DNA from: JBHHUI01 sp965248775
GTDB lineage: Bacteria; Chloroflexota; Anaerolineae; Anaerolineales; JBHHUI01
Assembly: GCA_965248775.1 (NCBI GenBank)
Contig: OZ252150.1
Location: forward strand, 1,550,001-1,614,000
Reading direction: 5' to 3'
Length of the DNA: 64,000 bases
In this document: positions 52,823-61,899 of the stretch, in pieces
Layout of the letters: each line of letters begins with the position of its first letter
Position numbering within the stretch: the stretch's first letter is position 1
Position numbers and translations under genes: made by a program
Notes under the pieces: model-generated
What the model saw: the letters and a program-made list of their open reading frames with translations, nothing else
What the model was told of the DNA's origin: nothing
Databases searched by the model: none

Positions 52823-53197
52823 CCGGAGGCAATAATGGATATCGTCAAGCTGCGAGCTCTTCCTCGAGTGCAGCAAGAAGACTCTCTTTTAACCAGGGTT
52901 TCGTAAAATATTTATTGGCACCGGCTTCCAGACCTTCGCGAATGTCTTCCGGACGGGTGCGGGCTGATAATACGATGATGGGCAATTCTGCGAGCACTGG
53001 ATCGCGGCGAACATAACGACAAAATTCGAGGCCAGAGATGTCAGGCAACATAATATCAAGAAACACTAAATCTATATCAATTCTATTAATGGTTCTAATC
53101 GCCTGTGCCGTACCGTGTACCGTTGTAACCTGATACCCTTCCAATTCCAAAAGAATTGCAAGCATCTGTGCCGTCTCGGGTTCATCATCTACGACTA

Positions 53198-54615
53198 GTG
53201 GGTCACTTGGCACGGACATCGCCATAAAATGAATCGGGCTTTAGAATTGGCTGCATCCTTGATCACATAGGTGATGAAATGAGCCGACGCAAGAAAGACC
53301 CGCTTCGTGAACTGACGAAGGAAGAGCGGGAATGGCTGGAACGTATTGGCCATTCGCAGACGGAGCCTGCTAGTCATGTCGTTCGCGCCCGACAGATTCT
53401 GTTCGTGGCGGATGGGAACAATTACACCGAGGCCGCGCGCTTGTCGGGTCGGAAGTCCGGTGACGCGGTCTCGCAGTTGGTCAGCCGTTTCAACCGGGAA
53501 GGCTTGGCGGCCCTCGAGCCAAAGCATGGGGGAGGACCTCAGGTGACGTACGGGGCAGAAGAGCGCGAGCGCATTCTGCAGGAAGTGCGCCGACCACCCA
53601 TTCCGGAGACAGACGGGACGGCGACGTGGTCGCTGCAAACTTTGCAGCAACGGTTGCGCTCGATGCCGGATGGCTTGCCCGAGGTGAGCACCTATACCAT
53701 CTGGACGGTGTTGCAGGAAGCCGGCTACAGCTGGCAGCAGTCGCGCAGCTGGTGCGAAACCGGCCAAGCAACACGCAAGCGAAAGGGCGGCACTGTTATT
53801 GTGACCGACCCAGATACCGAGGCGAAAAAAACTTGATCGAAAGCGCCTACCATACTGGCGAAACGCTCGGCCTGGCCGTCTGGACCCAAGATGAAGCCGG
53901 ACCTTATCAGACCAAGCCATATGTGGGGGGCAGCTGGCAGCCCGAGGCGCAGCTGGCCAAACAGCCGCACGAGTACATCCGCGACGGAACGGCAAAATTG
54001 CTAACACTATTTCACCCGGCTTCTGGACAAGTGCGCGTGAAAGGCGTCACGCGTACTACCAATGCTATTTTGCATCCATGGCTCAAGGACGAACTGTTGG
54101 CTATCCTGCAGGCATTGCCGGCCAAACCCCAACTCGACGTTGAAGCCAATCGCCTGCTATGGGAAAGCTGGCAAGCCGGATTATCGTTGCCCATCACCTT
54201 GTCGCAAGAACTTCCAGCTCTGCGCATGCTACTCATCTGGGATAACCTCAAAGGCCATTACACTCCGGAGATGGTTCTGTGGTTGTTCGAACACGGCATT
54301 ATGCCGCTGTATACACCGTTGGGCGGCTCGTGGTTGAACATGGCTGAATCGATGCAGCGAATTCTCGTTCGGCGTGGCCTGTCCGGCCAGTATCCGCAAA
54401 CACCTGATCAAATCATTGCCTTGTTACAAGGCGTCGCGCAGGGTTGGAACCAGAACCCCACTCCGTTTGAATGGGGCGGCAAACGTAAGGCACGTCGCCA
54501 ACGCAGTCGGCAGCGGCGGCACATGCTCGGTGGTTCCGGCGCGTACACTCGGCATCCGATCCGCCGCCGCTCAACGCTGATCCAACAATGGCAATCAGCA
54601 TGCCAAGTGACCCAC
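53198..54615 (+). mobile_element. IS630-family insertion sequence
   Basis: 1418 bp with terminal inverted repeats GTGGGTCACTTGGCA / TGCCAAGTGACCCAC (15 bp, perfect). It is flanked by TA on each side within a CTAG target, the known preference of IS630-type elements. It carries two overlapping reading frames of one transposase and interrupts a response regulator gene. Confidence 0.93.
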
Positions 54616-54618
54616 TAG
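53279..54618 (+). CDS. IS630-family transposase in two frames (orfA / orfB)
   Basis: OrfA (53279-53836, 185 residues) holds the N-terminal helix-turn-helix (ARLSGRKSGDAVSQLVSRFN). OrfB is open in the -1 frame and continues to 54618 with the DDE core: Asp in LLIWDNLKGHYTPEM, and PLGGSWLNMAESM with the catalytic Glu. The shift site is a run of seven A at 53825-53831 just before the orfA stop TGA, so a -1 shift would make a product of about 445 residues; a simple inactivating mutation is the alternative. The orfB stop codon TAG (54616-54618) is supplied by the target site, not by the element. Confidence 0.85.
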
Positions 54619-54705
54619 TATTGATTTCTGGACTGATTCAATCATAATCCTCTCAATTGCAGCCAACTCTACCATAGCAAATTGGCAGTAGCAACGCGAT
54701 CGACA

Positions 54706-56058
54706 TCAGGGTGCAGCTAGCCGGGAATAGTCTTCCGGTGTGTTAATTTCCACCAGAATTTCATCGCTCGAATCCACAAATTCTATTTTGTCGTCATATT
54801 TATTAAATAGTTGACGGCCCCCTCCGTCTCCGCTAAGTTCCATGAGTTCCGGCCAGACAGTGCGGTCAAAGAGCACTGGGTTTGCAGTGCGACCACCTAC
54901 ACGTGGAGCAACGATGCGCGCACCGGTAGAGCGATAGCGATCCAACACAGCATTGATGACGTCAATATTGATACCCGGCTGGTCAACAAGCAAGAAGAGC
55001 GCGGCCTGGGTCCCTGTGGGCACGGCCAAGAGTCCGGCTCTGACGGAACTGCTTTGTCCACTTTGCCATTCGGAATTTACAGCCCGGATCACAGAACTGG
55101 GTCCAAGTGCAGAAAGAACCTTCCCGGCCTTGTTGCCCACGACAACGACTGCGTCCTGACATTCACTTTCAAGTGCACCCTGAGTCACGTGTGCAACCAG
55201 CGGTTGCCCTTGCCACTCCAACAGCTGCTTAATCTGTCCTGCTGCTGCCATGCGAGTTGATCCCCCCGCAGCCAACACAATTGCCGTGACCGTTACAAAC
55301 CGAGTTCGGATCGGATCTTCGGATTGCACTGAACCACTAATTACAACTTCGGCACCACCTGCGAGTAACTGCTCCGCGATTTGCCGGGCGCTCTCTCCTT
55401 CAAACTCTGATACCACTTTATTTATGAGGGGTATCCATCGGGCCCCGGCAGGTAATCCTTTGCGGCCACCGCTGGGGTGCAGAACAACACGAGTGACAAT
55501 TTCAGGTGTAATCTCGTCTCCAACGTTTGCTTGGGCTAATTCGGCGGTCAACTCAGTGCGATGCACACTTTCCGAGTTAAGTGCCTTGCCGATTACATCG
55601 ATCCCCACAACCGGCACGACAACCGTGGCGGTTGTGGGGATAACAGGTTCATGCTCGGCAGGTGCCTTAAACGCCCGCATCCGTGAACCATCCGCTTCAA
55701 TTAATATTATCGGCGGAGGATCAGTTTCAATCAACCGAAGCCAGTCGAAGACGTCCTGTGTAATTCCAAAGGCTTTCCCTAAAGAGTCGTCTACCTCGCC
55801 AGTAACCAATACATGACCGTGTTTTTTGAGTTGAGAGAGAAAATCTGTTTTCTCTGCTGGTGGTTCAGATAGTGCAATAGCGCGGGGGGCTTGTTTCGTT
55901 TGCGCAGCAAAGATTCGCGTCGTCGTGGTTGTAATCACATAGCCGCCCTGCTGCACAATCTCCGCAGCCAAACGAAACATCGCAGTGGTTTTCCCACCCC
56001 CACCCGTGAAGGCAACCACATCCCCGGGAGCGATTCGCAATGCGTCTACGAGCTGCAT
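54706..56058 (-). CDS. YqeC-like / MobA-like (molybdopterin nucleotidyltransferase) fusion
   Basis: 450 residues. The N-terminal ~235 residues match the YqeC family (GDVVAFTGGGGKTTAMFRLA, a P-loop-like start, and TTTTTRIFAAQTKQAPRAI), proteins linked to selenium-dependent molybdenum hydroxylases. The C-terminal ~200 residues are a MobA/MocA nucleotidyltransferase: VLAAGGSTRMAAAGQIKQLL, LLVDQPGINIDV, and GRTANPVLFDRTVW. It probably prepares the molybdenum cofactor (CMP or GMP transfer). No molybdoenzyme gene is nearby. Upstream is the broken transglutaminase gene; the gap of 74 bp shows nothing notable. Confidence 0.85.
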   Translation of the reverse strand: MQLVDALRIAPGDVVAFTGGGGKTTAMFRLAAEIVQQGGYVITTTTTRIFAAQTKQAPRAIALSEPPAEKTDFLSQLKKHGHVLVTGEVDDSLGKAFGITQDVFDWLRLIETDPPPIILIEADGSRMRAFKAPAEHEPVIPTTATVVVPVVGIDVIGKALNSESVHRTELTAELAQANVGDEITPEIVTRVVLHPSGGRKGLPAGARWIPLINKVVSEFEGESARQIAEQLLAGGAEVVISGSVQSEDPIRTRFVTVTAIVLAAGGSTRMAAAGQIKQLLEWQGQPLVAHVTQGALESECQDAVVVVGNKAGKVLSALGPSSVIRAVNSEWQSGQSSSVRAGLLAVPTGTQAALFLLVDQPGINIDVINAVLDRYRSTGARIVAPRVGGRTANPVLFDRTVWPELMELSGDGGGRQLFNKYDDKIEFVDSSDEILVEINTPEDYSRLAAP

Positions 56059-57950
56059 AGATCAATTACCACTGCCACAGCGGGTGGCTTGAACGTGATG
56101 AACTTCCCAGATGCATACACGCCAATATAAGCTTATCGAAGATCCTTTGCTGCGCCGCTTCCATCAATTTTCGCCCTGCGTCTGTCAGGATTTTGTGCAG
56201 TGTCCAAGAAACCAGTACTCAGGTCAATCAATTTGTTCCGGTAAATTTGAATCCTGCTCCATAGGCTTATAACTATTAACTGCCCTTGTAATTGCCGCCC
56301 AAACATCAATGCAGCCCGACGAGCTTTCTCATTGGGCGGCTGTTCGGAATATTGGGAAAGAACGTAAAGGTGGGATAGCTGCTCAAGTGCCTCCAGTGCA
56401 TTCCGTATAAAATTGGAGCGCCCGCCGGCCGGGAAAGCAAAGCCCTCAATGCGAGCATACAGACTGATGTGAAACTCGTTGGCTGTCGAACCGGGAGGAA
56501 CCCGGACTTCCAACAGTTGACCATATTTATAAATCTTTTGGAATATTTTGCGAAAGTAGACATCCGTTGGTAATTTTTTCAAGCGAAGCGGTTCGGTCAA
56601 CCACCTCAATCCCCAAATACCAAATCCCAGCCCAGAAGCGGTAACAATGAAGAGTACAACACCCCACGCAATTTGCTTCCAGGGAGGCGCAAGCCGATCG
56701 AGATTGATATTGGGATCGAGCACCAATTCCGACGTATCACTCGGGCGCTCAATCGGAGCGAGGCCAGCGGTAGGCTCGAAGGCAACCCAACCAATATTTG
56801 GAAAGAATACTTCGACCCACGAATGGGCATTTTTGGCAGCGACAAAGTATCGCTCGTTCGCTGCATCGAAGGTTCCGCTGGCAAAACCAACCGCCAGTCG
56901 CGCGGGGATGCCAACACTCCGCGCCATTACAACCATGCTGGTTGCATAATAGTCACAATAACCCCGCTGCAAATCGAACAGGAAATAATCCGAAATATCG
57001 CGGTCAGTGGGAGGCGGCGGAACATCCAGTGTGTACTCAAAAGTTCGCAGGTAGCTCTCTAAAGCTCTGGCCTTGTCGTAGGGAGTTACCGCGTCTGCGA
57101 TTAAATCCTGAGCGAGGCTTATCACCCTTTTGGGCACGGTGTCCGGTATATCCAAATAACGAGACAGCACCCAGTCTGGGTATTGAGCAGGAGTCTCTCG
57201 CAGACGATCTTTTCCGTAGAATGGCAAGATCGAGTCAACGGTGTAAACATCGGACAGAGTTCGGATTGCGAATACATCCTGCTCTAATTCCAGCGGTTCG
57301 TGCCAGGCAACCTCAAAGGGTTGATCAAAGGTAAGAACCTCTCCGGCAGCAAACACTAGCGGGCCAAGCTGTTTCACCTCGGTGACAGTCTGGCGCACAA
57401 TCCGGGCGTTATCGGAATCCTGCAAATTGATCTCCTCACCGCTCCGATAGCTCATGTTGACAATTTCACTAGCTCCCCACCCGCGACCGTTATAAACATC
57501 GTAAATCAGACTGCGCCAATAGTCGGCCTGCGCCAATTGGGGTGCGCTGTCCTGCACCTGTACGGTCATGACTATCAAGTCTGCGTTTTGGGGCGGCAAA
57601 TTGATCAAATGCTCGCGCGGCAGGCCAGTGTATTGAAATCATCAAAAACAGAGCTGGGCAGCGTGGGCGGTTCAAATCCAAGAGAGTCTCTTATTTCGGA
57701 AAAGTCGCCTGCTGGAATATTATCCGTATCGATTTTGGGGATGTCGATGCGGGGCACAACCAATGTGAGCAGAACGAGCCCACCAATCACGAGCACCACT
57801 GCAATGCCGAAATCAATCCGGAGCTCCTCTGAATAATCTAGGTCATTCCGCCGCCAGCGTTCTTCATTTGTGATCAGCGTATGGGAAGCCATCAATATTA
57901 GTGTGGCCGTAAAAAAAATGATGATACTTTGGGTTTCGCTAGAACGGGCA

Positions 57951-58769
57951 GGTAGTGGTTACATGTTGACTGATGAGTCTGGAAAAAGTAAGTTGTTGGC
58001 CTGCCAAACAGAGGAGCGCCAAAATGATCCAGAGTGTCATCACGCATGAGTGTTCAAAGTGCAGGAGCCTCAACATTGTCAAGAATGGTACAGACTATAA
58101 AGGCGGTCAGAAGTTTCATTGTCTCGATTGCGCCGCTTATGGAATGTTGGAACCGCAAAGCCGTTCTTATCCTGAGTTCATCAGAGAATTTGTCCTACGC
58201 ACCTATCGAGAGCGAGCCAGTATGCGCGGCATTGAGCGCATCTTTGGCATCGCGCGGCAGACATTAGCACGCTGGATTCTGGAGAAGGCCGGCGCTATGC
58301 CGAACCTGGCTGACACTTTAGAAACCGTAAAAACGGATGATGTGCTGGAATTGGATGAATTATGGTCATTTGTACGCACAAAAAACGATAAACGTTGGAT
58401 ATGGGTCGCGCTGTGTCGGCGCACGCGCCAAGTGGTGGCCTATTTTATTGGCGACCGCAGTGAAAAAAGTTGTCGCGCGTTATGGAAATCCATCCCAGCA
58501 TCCTACAAAGCGTGTTGCTCCTTCAGCGACTTCTGGCACGCTTACCAGAAGGTTTTACCAAACGACACTCACCAAAGTGTCGGCAAAGAAAGCGGCCAGA
58601 CATCTCACGTGGAACGCTGGAACAACACCTTGCGCCAGAGACTGGCTCGCTTCGTGCGCAAAACTCTTTCTTTCTCCAAGTCCGACGTTTACCATGAAGC
58701 TGTACTCAAGTTGTATCTCCATTACTACAATACAGCGTGGTCCCCATCAGTTACCATGTAACCACTACC
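57951..58769 (+). mobile_element. IS1-family insertion sequence, copy 1
   Basis: 819 bp with terminal repeats starting GGTAGTGGTTACATG (15 bp perfect, about 25 bp with two mismatches) and an 8-bp target duplication AACGGGCA (57943-57950, 58770-58777). It interrupts the TgpA-like gene. It is identical to copy 2 (61081-61899) except for one base. Confidence 0.95.
58024..58761 (+). CDS. IS1-family transposase, copy 1
   Basis: 245 residues from ATG 58024 (MIQSVITHECSKCRSLNIVK), preceded by GGAG; a longer frame from 57973 lacks family similarity. The N-terminal zinc ribbon (C-x2-C ... FHCLDC) and helix-turn-helix (SMRGIERIFGIARQTLARW) correspond to InsA, and the catalytic part to InsB (DELWSFVRTK, SDFWHAYQKVLP, HVERWNNTLRQRLARF, then RKTLSFSKS), here in a single frame rather than the frameshifted InsAB' of classical IS1. 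This copy has Asp in VLPNDTHQS. Confidence 0.92.
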   Translation: MIQSVITHECSKCRSLNIVKNGTDYKGGQKFHCLDCAAYGMLEPQSRSYPEFIREFVLRTYRERASMRGIERIFGIARQTLARWILEKAGAMPNLADTLETVKTDDVLELDELWSFVRTKNDKRWIWVALCRRTRQVVAYFIGDRSEKSCRALWKSIPASYKACCSFSDFWHAYQKVLPNDTHQSVGKESGQTSHVERWNNTLRQRLARFVRKTLSFSKSDVYHEAVLKLYLHYYNTAWSPSVTM

Positions 58770-59402
58770 AACGGGCAAAAGCCATCGCAGTAGTCATCAG
58801 GATACCTCCGGGTAGAACACTCAATAACACGCTGTTGTGAACCCGAAGTACCCACGCCGAGTGGATGGACATTACCCACAAAACCACACTCCAAATGAAG
58901 ATGACAGCGCCTGACTTGAAAGAAGGGTTGCCAATCAGCAGATACTCAACCCATTCGGATATCTCTCGCCAATGGTTGGACGAACCTACTGAAAACTGAC
59001 TCCATGATAAGTTCAATGGGGCGATTGACGGAATTATCTCTGCAGGTATTTCCTTTCCAATGTAGGTGAGCAAAACGCCGAGATATTTCGTTCCATAAAG
59101 TGCCCCCGAACGTAGAGCCGCCGCGCCCGGCAACCACAAATGTCCTGTAGAAAGAAAAATGAAGGAAACGCCTACGAGCCCCCAAAACATATACCTTTTC
59201 CAACCAGCCATCTGAGAACCCAAACGCCAGCCCACAAGCAACCCAATCAGCATGAAGGTTTGCAGCAAGCTTAATTCGTCATCCAGTCCGCGAATCACTT
59301 CCCCAAGTCCGGCTGAAATCGAAGCCATAATAACAAACAACTCAGGAATCGAAACCAGCGCCCGCAGGCCAAAACTGGGACTCTGAAACTGCTCTATCCT
59401 AG

Positions 59403-60935
59403 TTTCCGGTGCGAAAGTGGCCCTCCTGTGAGAAGATGCGAATGATCAAACCCGCATTTTCCACAGAAAGGGCCGCTGCAATGTTACGTGACCGCCACGA
59501 AATCGACAAGTTCTTCCTGGACATTCTGGCATTGACGAGTGAGCTGGACCCGGTGTTGGCGCATATCGACGTATTGCTGGATGACGACGAGCTCTACCAG
59601 CGAGTGCGCGGTGACTTTGCGCGACGCTATCCGAAAACACTACAGACGGGCCGCAACTCCACGCCGGTGGAAGTCGTGCTCAGGGTGTTAGTCGTAAAGC
59701 ATTTGTACGGCTGGAGCTACGCGGAAACAGAGAAACATGTCAGGGACAGTCTGGTACTGCGCCACTTCTGCCGCGTGTACTTCGAGCGCGTGCCGGACGA
59801 GAAGACGCTCCTGCGCTGGGCGAACCTGCTCCAACCTGAAACACTTATCTCCCTGAACGCCCACGTGTTGCAGCTGGCCAGCAGGCTAAAGATCACCCGT
59901 GGCCGCAAGCTGCGCACAGATGGAACGGTTGTCGAGACCAACATCCGCTACCCCACTGACAACGGCCTGCTGGCTGATGGTGTGCGTGTGCTTGGGCGCA
60001 CGCTGAGACGGGCGAACTGACGCAAGAGACGTTCCGCAACCGCTCCCGCAGTGCCCGCAAGTATGCTCGCCAGGTGGCCAATCAGGCCCGCAGGCGCTCC
60101 GAGACAGCTAAAGCGCAGCTGACGACCACGTACCGCAAGCTGCTGCAGGTCGCCCGCCAGAGTGTGCAGCAGGCGAAAATCGTTCTGGAGCAGCTGCAGA
60201 CACAGAAAGATCGCGCAGCGCAGCGCTTGACCGCGACCCTCGAGACCTTCACCCCGCGTGTCGAGCAGGTCATCAGTCAATGTGAGCGGCGGGTCTTCGC
60301 CGGCGAGAGTGTCCCGGCGAGTGAGAAGCTCGTAAGTCTCTTTGAACCGCATACCGCCATCATCCGCAGGAACAAGGTCCGCAAGCCCACCGAGTTCGGG
60401 CGCAAGGTCTGGCTCGATGAAGTCGACGGCGGCTTGCTAAGCAACTGGCGCGTCCTCGCTGGCAATCCGAACGATGTCAATCAGTGGCAACCTGCCCTCG
60501 ACCAGCACACGCAGCAGTTTGGCTGCGCACCGGAACAGGTCAGCGGCGATCGCGGACTCTACTCGCCCGGCAACGAAGCTTATGCTCGCGCATTAGGTGT
60601 CGCGCGCGTCATCTTGCCCAAGCCCGAGCACAAATCCAAACAACGTCGGGCCCATGAAAAGCAACTCTGGTAACGCCGTGGCCAGCGTTACCACGCCGGC
60701 GTCGAAGGTCGGATAAGTGTCTTGAAACGCCGCTATCGACTCGACCGTTGCCGCAATCGTGGCGAAGCAGGCTTCCACCGTTGGGTCGGGCTGGCCATCC
60801 TGGCGGCCAATCTCAATACCATCGGTACCAAGCTGGCGGCCAAGGCCACGTAACTATGCAATTGTCAAGGTTCACTCCCAGCAAGAAGTTCGCCCTTGCC
60901 GATTTCTGATTAGGTGGTGCGTTTTGCACCGGAAA
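59403..60935 (+). mobile_element. Decayed IS5/ISNCY-like insertion sequence
   Basis: 1533 bp with short terminal repeats TTTCCGGTGC / GCACCGGAAA (10 bp perfect, then imperfect) and a CTAG duplication on each side (59399-59402, 60936-60939). It lies exactly between the last codon of the LLM oxidoreductase gene and the TgpA-like gene. Its transposase is broken in two places, so it could move only with a transposase supplied elsewhere. Confidence 0.85.
59436..60853 (+). pseudogene. Broken DDE transposase (IS5/ISNCY-like)
   Basis: Frame 1 from ATG 59436 (MRMIKPAFSTERAAAML) gives the N-terminal domain and first catalytic Asp in LRTDGTVVETNIRYPTDNGL, ending at TGA 60018-60020 after VLGRTLRRAN. The protein resumes in the -1 frame with GELTQETFRNRSRSARKYAR and runs through GCAPEQVSGDRGLYSPGNE (second Asp). 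A nonsense codon TAA (60671-60673) follows EKQLW, and the same frame then continues RRGQRYHAGVEGRISVLKRR (Glu) to a stop at 60853. So there is one frameshift and one in-frame stop in an otherwise full-length copy. Confidence 0.85.
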
Positions 60936-61080
60936 CTAGGGTAGTGATAGGGCTATCGCGCCACAATTCCAAGCGCTCGGCAATGCGCTCCTTCGGCCCA
61001 CAAAGCGAAACATCGTCTACCAGTGCATCAGGGACGGCAGCCATGGCGCGGCCTTTATCCCCGCTGAGATAGAGTTTCTG

Positions 61081-61899
61081 GGTAGTGGTTACATGTTGAC
61101 TGATGAGTCTGGAAAAAGTAAGTTGTTGGCCTGCCAAACAGAGGAGCGCCAAAATGATCCAGAGTGTCATCACGCATGAGTGTTCAAAGTGCAGGAGCCT
61201 CAACATTGTCAAGAATGGTACAGACTATAAAGGCGGTCAGAAGTTTCATTGTCTCGATTGCGCCGCTTATGGAATGTTGGAACCGCAAAGCCGTTCTTAT
61301 CCTGAGTTCATCAGAGAATTTGTCCTACGCACCTATCGAGAGCGAGCCAGTATGCGCGGCATTGAGCGCATCTTTGGCATCGCGCGGCAGACATTAGCAC
61401 GCTGGATTCTGGAGAAGGCCGGCGCTATGCCGAACCTGGCTGACACTTTAGAAACCGTAAAAACGGATGATGTGCTGGAATTGGATGAATTATGGTCATT
61501 TGTACGCACAAAAAACGATAAACGTTGGATATGGGTCGCGCTGTGTCGGCGCACGCGCCAAGTGGTGGCCTATTTTATTGGCGACCGCAGTGAAAAAAGT
61601 TGTCGCGCGTTATGGAAATCCATCCCAGCATCCTACAAAGCGTGTTGCTCCTTCAGCGACTTCTGGCACGCTTACCAGAAGGTTTTACCAAACTACACTC
61701 ACCAAAGTGTCGGCAAAGAAAGCGGCCAGACATCTCACGTGGAACGCTGGAACAACACCTTGCGCCAGAGACTGGCTCGCTTCGTGCGCAAAACTCTTTC
61801 TTTCTCCAAGTCCGACGTTTACCATGAAGCTGTACTCAAGTTGTATCTCCATTACTACAATACAGCGTGGTCCCCATCAGTTACCATGTAACCACTACC
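61081..61899 (+). mobile_element. IS1-family insertion sequence, copy 2
   Basis: 819 bp, same ends as copy 1, flanked by an 8-bp duplication AGTTTCTG (61073-61080, 61900-61907). It interrupts the LLM oxidoreductase gene. The single base difference from copy 1 is T at 61694 against G at 58564. Confidence 0.95.
61154..61891 (+). CDS. IS1-family transposase, copy 2
   Basis: 245 residues from ATG 61154, the same protein as copy 1 apart from Tyr in place of Asp in VLPNYTHQS. The position follows the SDFWHAYQKVLP segment and lies near the catalytic region, so one of the two copies may be less active. Which state is ancestral cannot be told from this window. Confidence 0.92.
   Translation: MIQSVITHECSKCRSLNIVKNGTDYKGGQKFHCLDCAAYGMLEPQSRSYPEFIREFVLRTYRERASMRGIERIFGIARQTLARWILEKAGAMPNLADTLETVKTDDVLELDELWSFVRTKNDKRWIWVALCRRTRQVVAYFIGDRSEKSCRALWKSIPASYKACCSFSDFWHAYQKVLPNYTHQSVGKESGQTSHVERWNNTLRQRLARFVRKTLSFSKSDVYHEAVLKLYLHYYNTAWSPSVTM

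Larger units (their letters stand above)
52845..54645 (-). pseudogene. Single-domain response regulator split by an IS630-type element
   Basis: Removing the IS (53198-54615) and one TA copy joins ATG 54643-54645 to the rest and gives MIESVQKSILVVDDEPETAQ, a perfect receiver-domain start with a GAGAGG Shine-Dalgarno upstream. The acidic pair is in VVDDEPE, the phosphoacceptor Asp in LVFLDIMLPD, Ser/Thr in IIVLSARTRP and Lys in KYFTKPW, so the rest of the domain (52845-53196) is intact. At present an in-frame ATG inside the IS (53225) yields MAMSVPSDPLVVDDEPE, replacing nine N-terminal residues including part of strand 1; a chimeric product of 126 residues is possible. No output domain is present. 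Confidence 0.9.
56133..59340 (-). pseudogene. TgpA-like transglutaminase membrane protein, broken by IS insertion and frameshift
   Basis: Three parts on the minus strand form one gene. 59340-58778 encodes N-terminal membrane helices (LQTFMLIGLLVGWRLGSQ, AVIFIWSVVLWVMSIHSAWV). An IS1-type element (57951-58769) sits in the frame; removing it and one 8-bp repeat restores AMAFARSSETQSIIIFFTAT. The reading goes on to about 57635, where a one-base deficit moves the frame to FQYTGLPREHLINLPPQNAD. The last part (to 56133) holds the transglutaminase core with Cys in RGYCDYYATSMVVMARS, His in NAHSWVEVFFPNIGW and FEPTAG, then one helix and a cytoplasmic tail. A standard start is not obvious; TTG 59340 or ATG 59328 may be used. 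Confidence 0.85.

Noticed and set aside
53195..54007. Minus-strand open frame of 270 codons inside the IS630-type element
   Set aside because: It mirrors the transposase reading frame and has no motif.
57911..57920. Poly-A run as a second frameshift in the TgpA-like gene
   Set aside because: The frame is continuous across it once the IS is removed (SIIIFFTATLILMASH), so no shift is needed.
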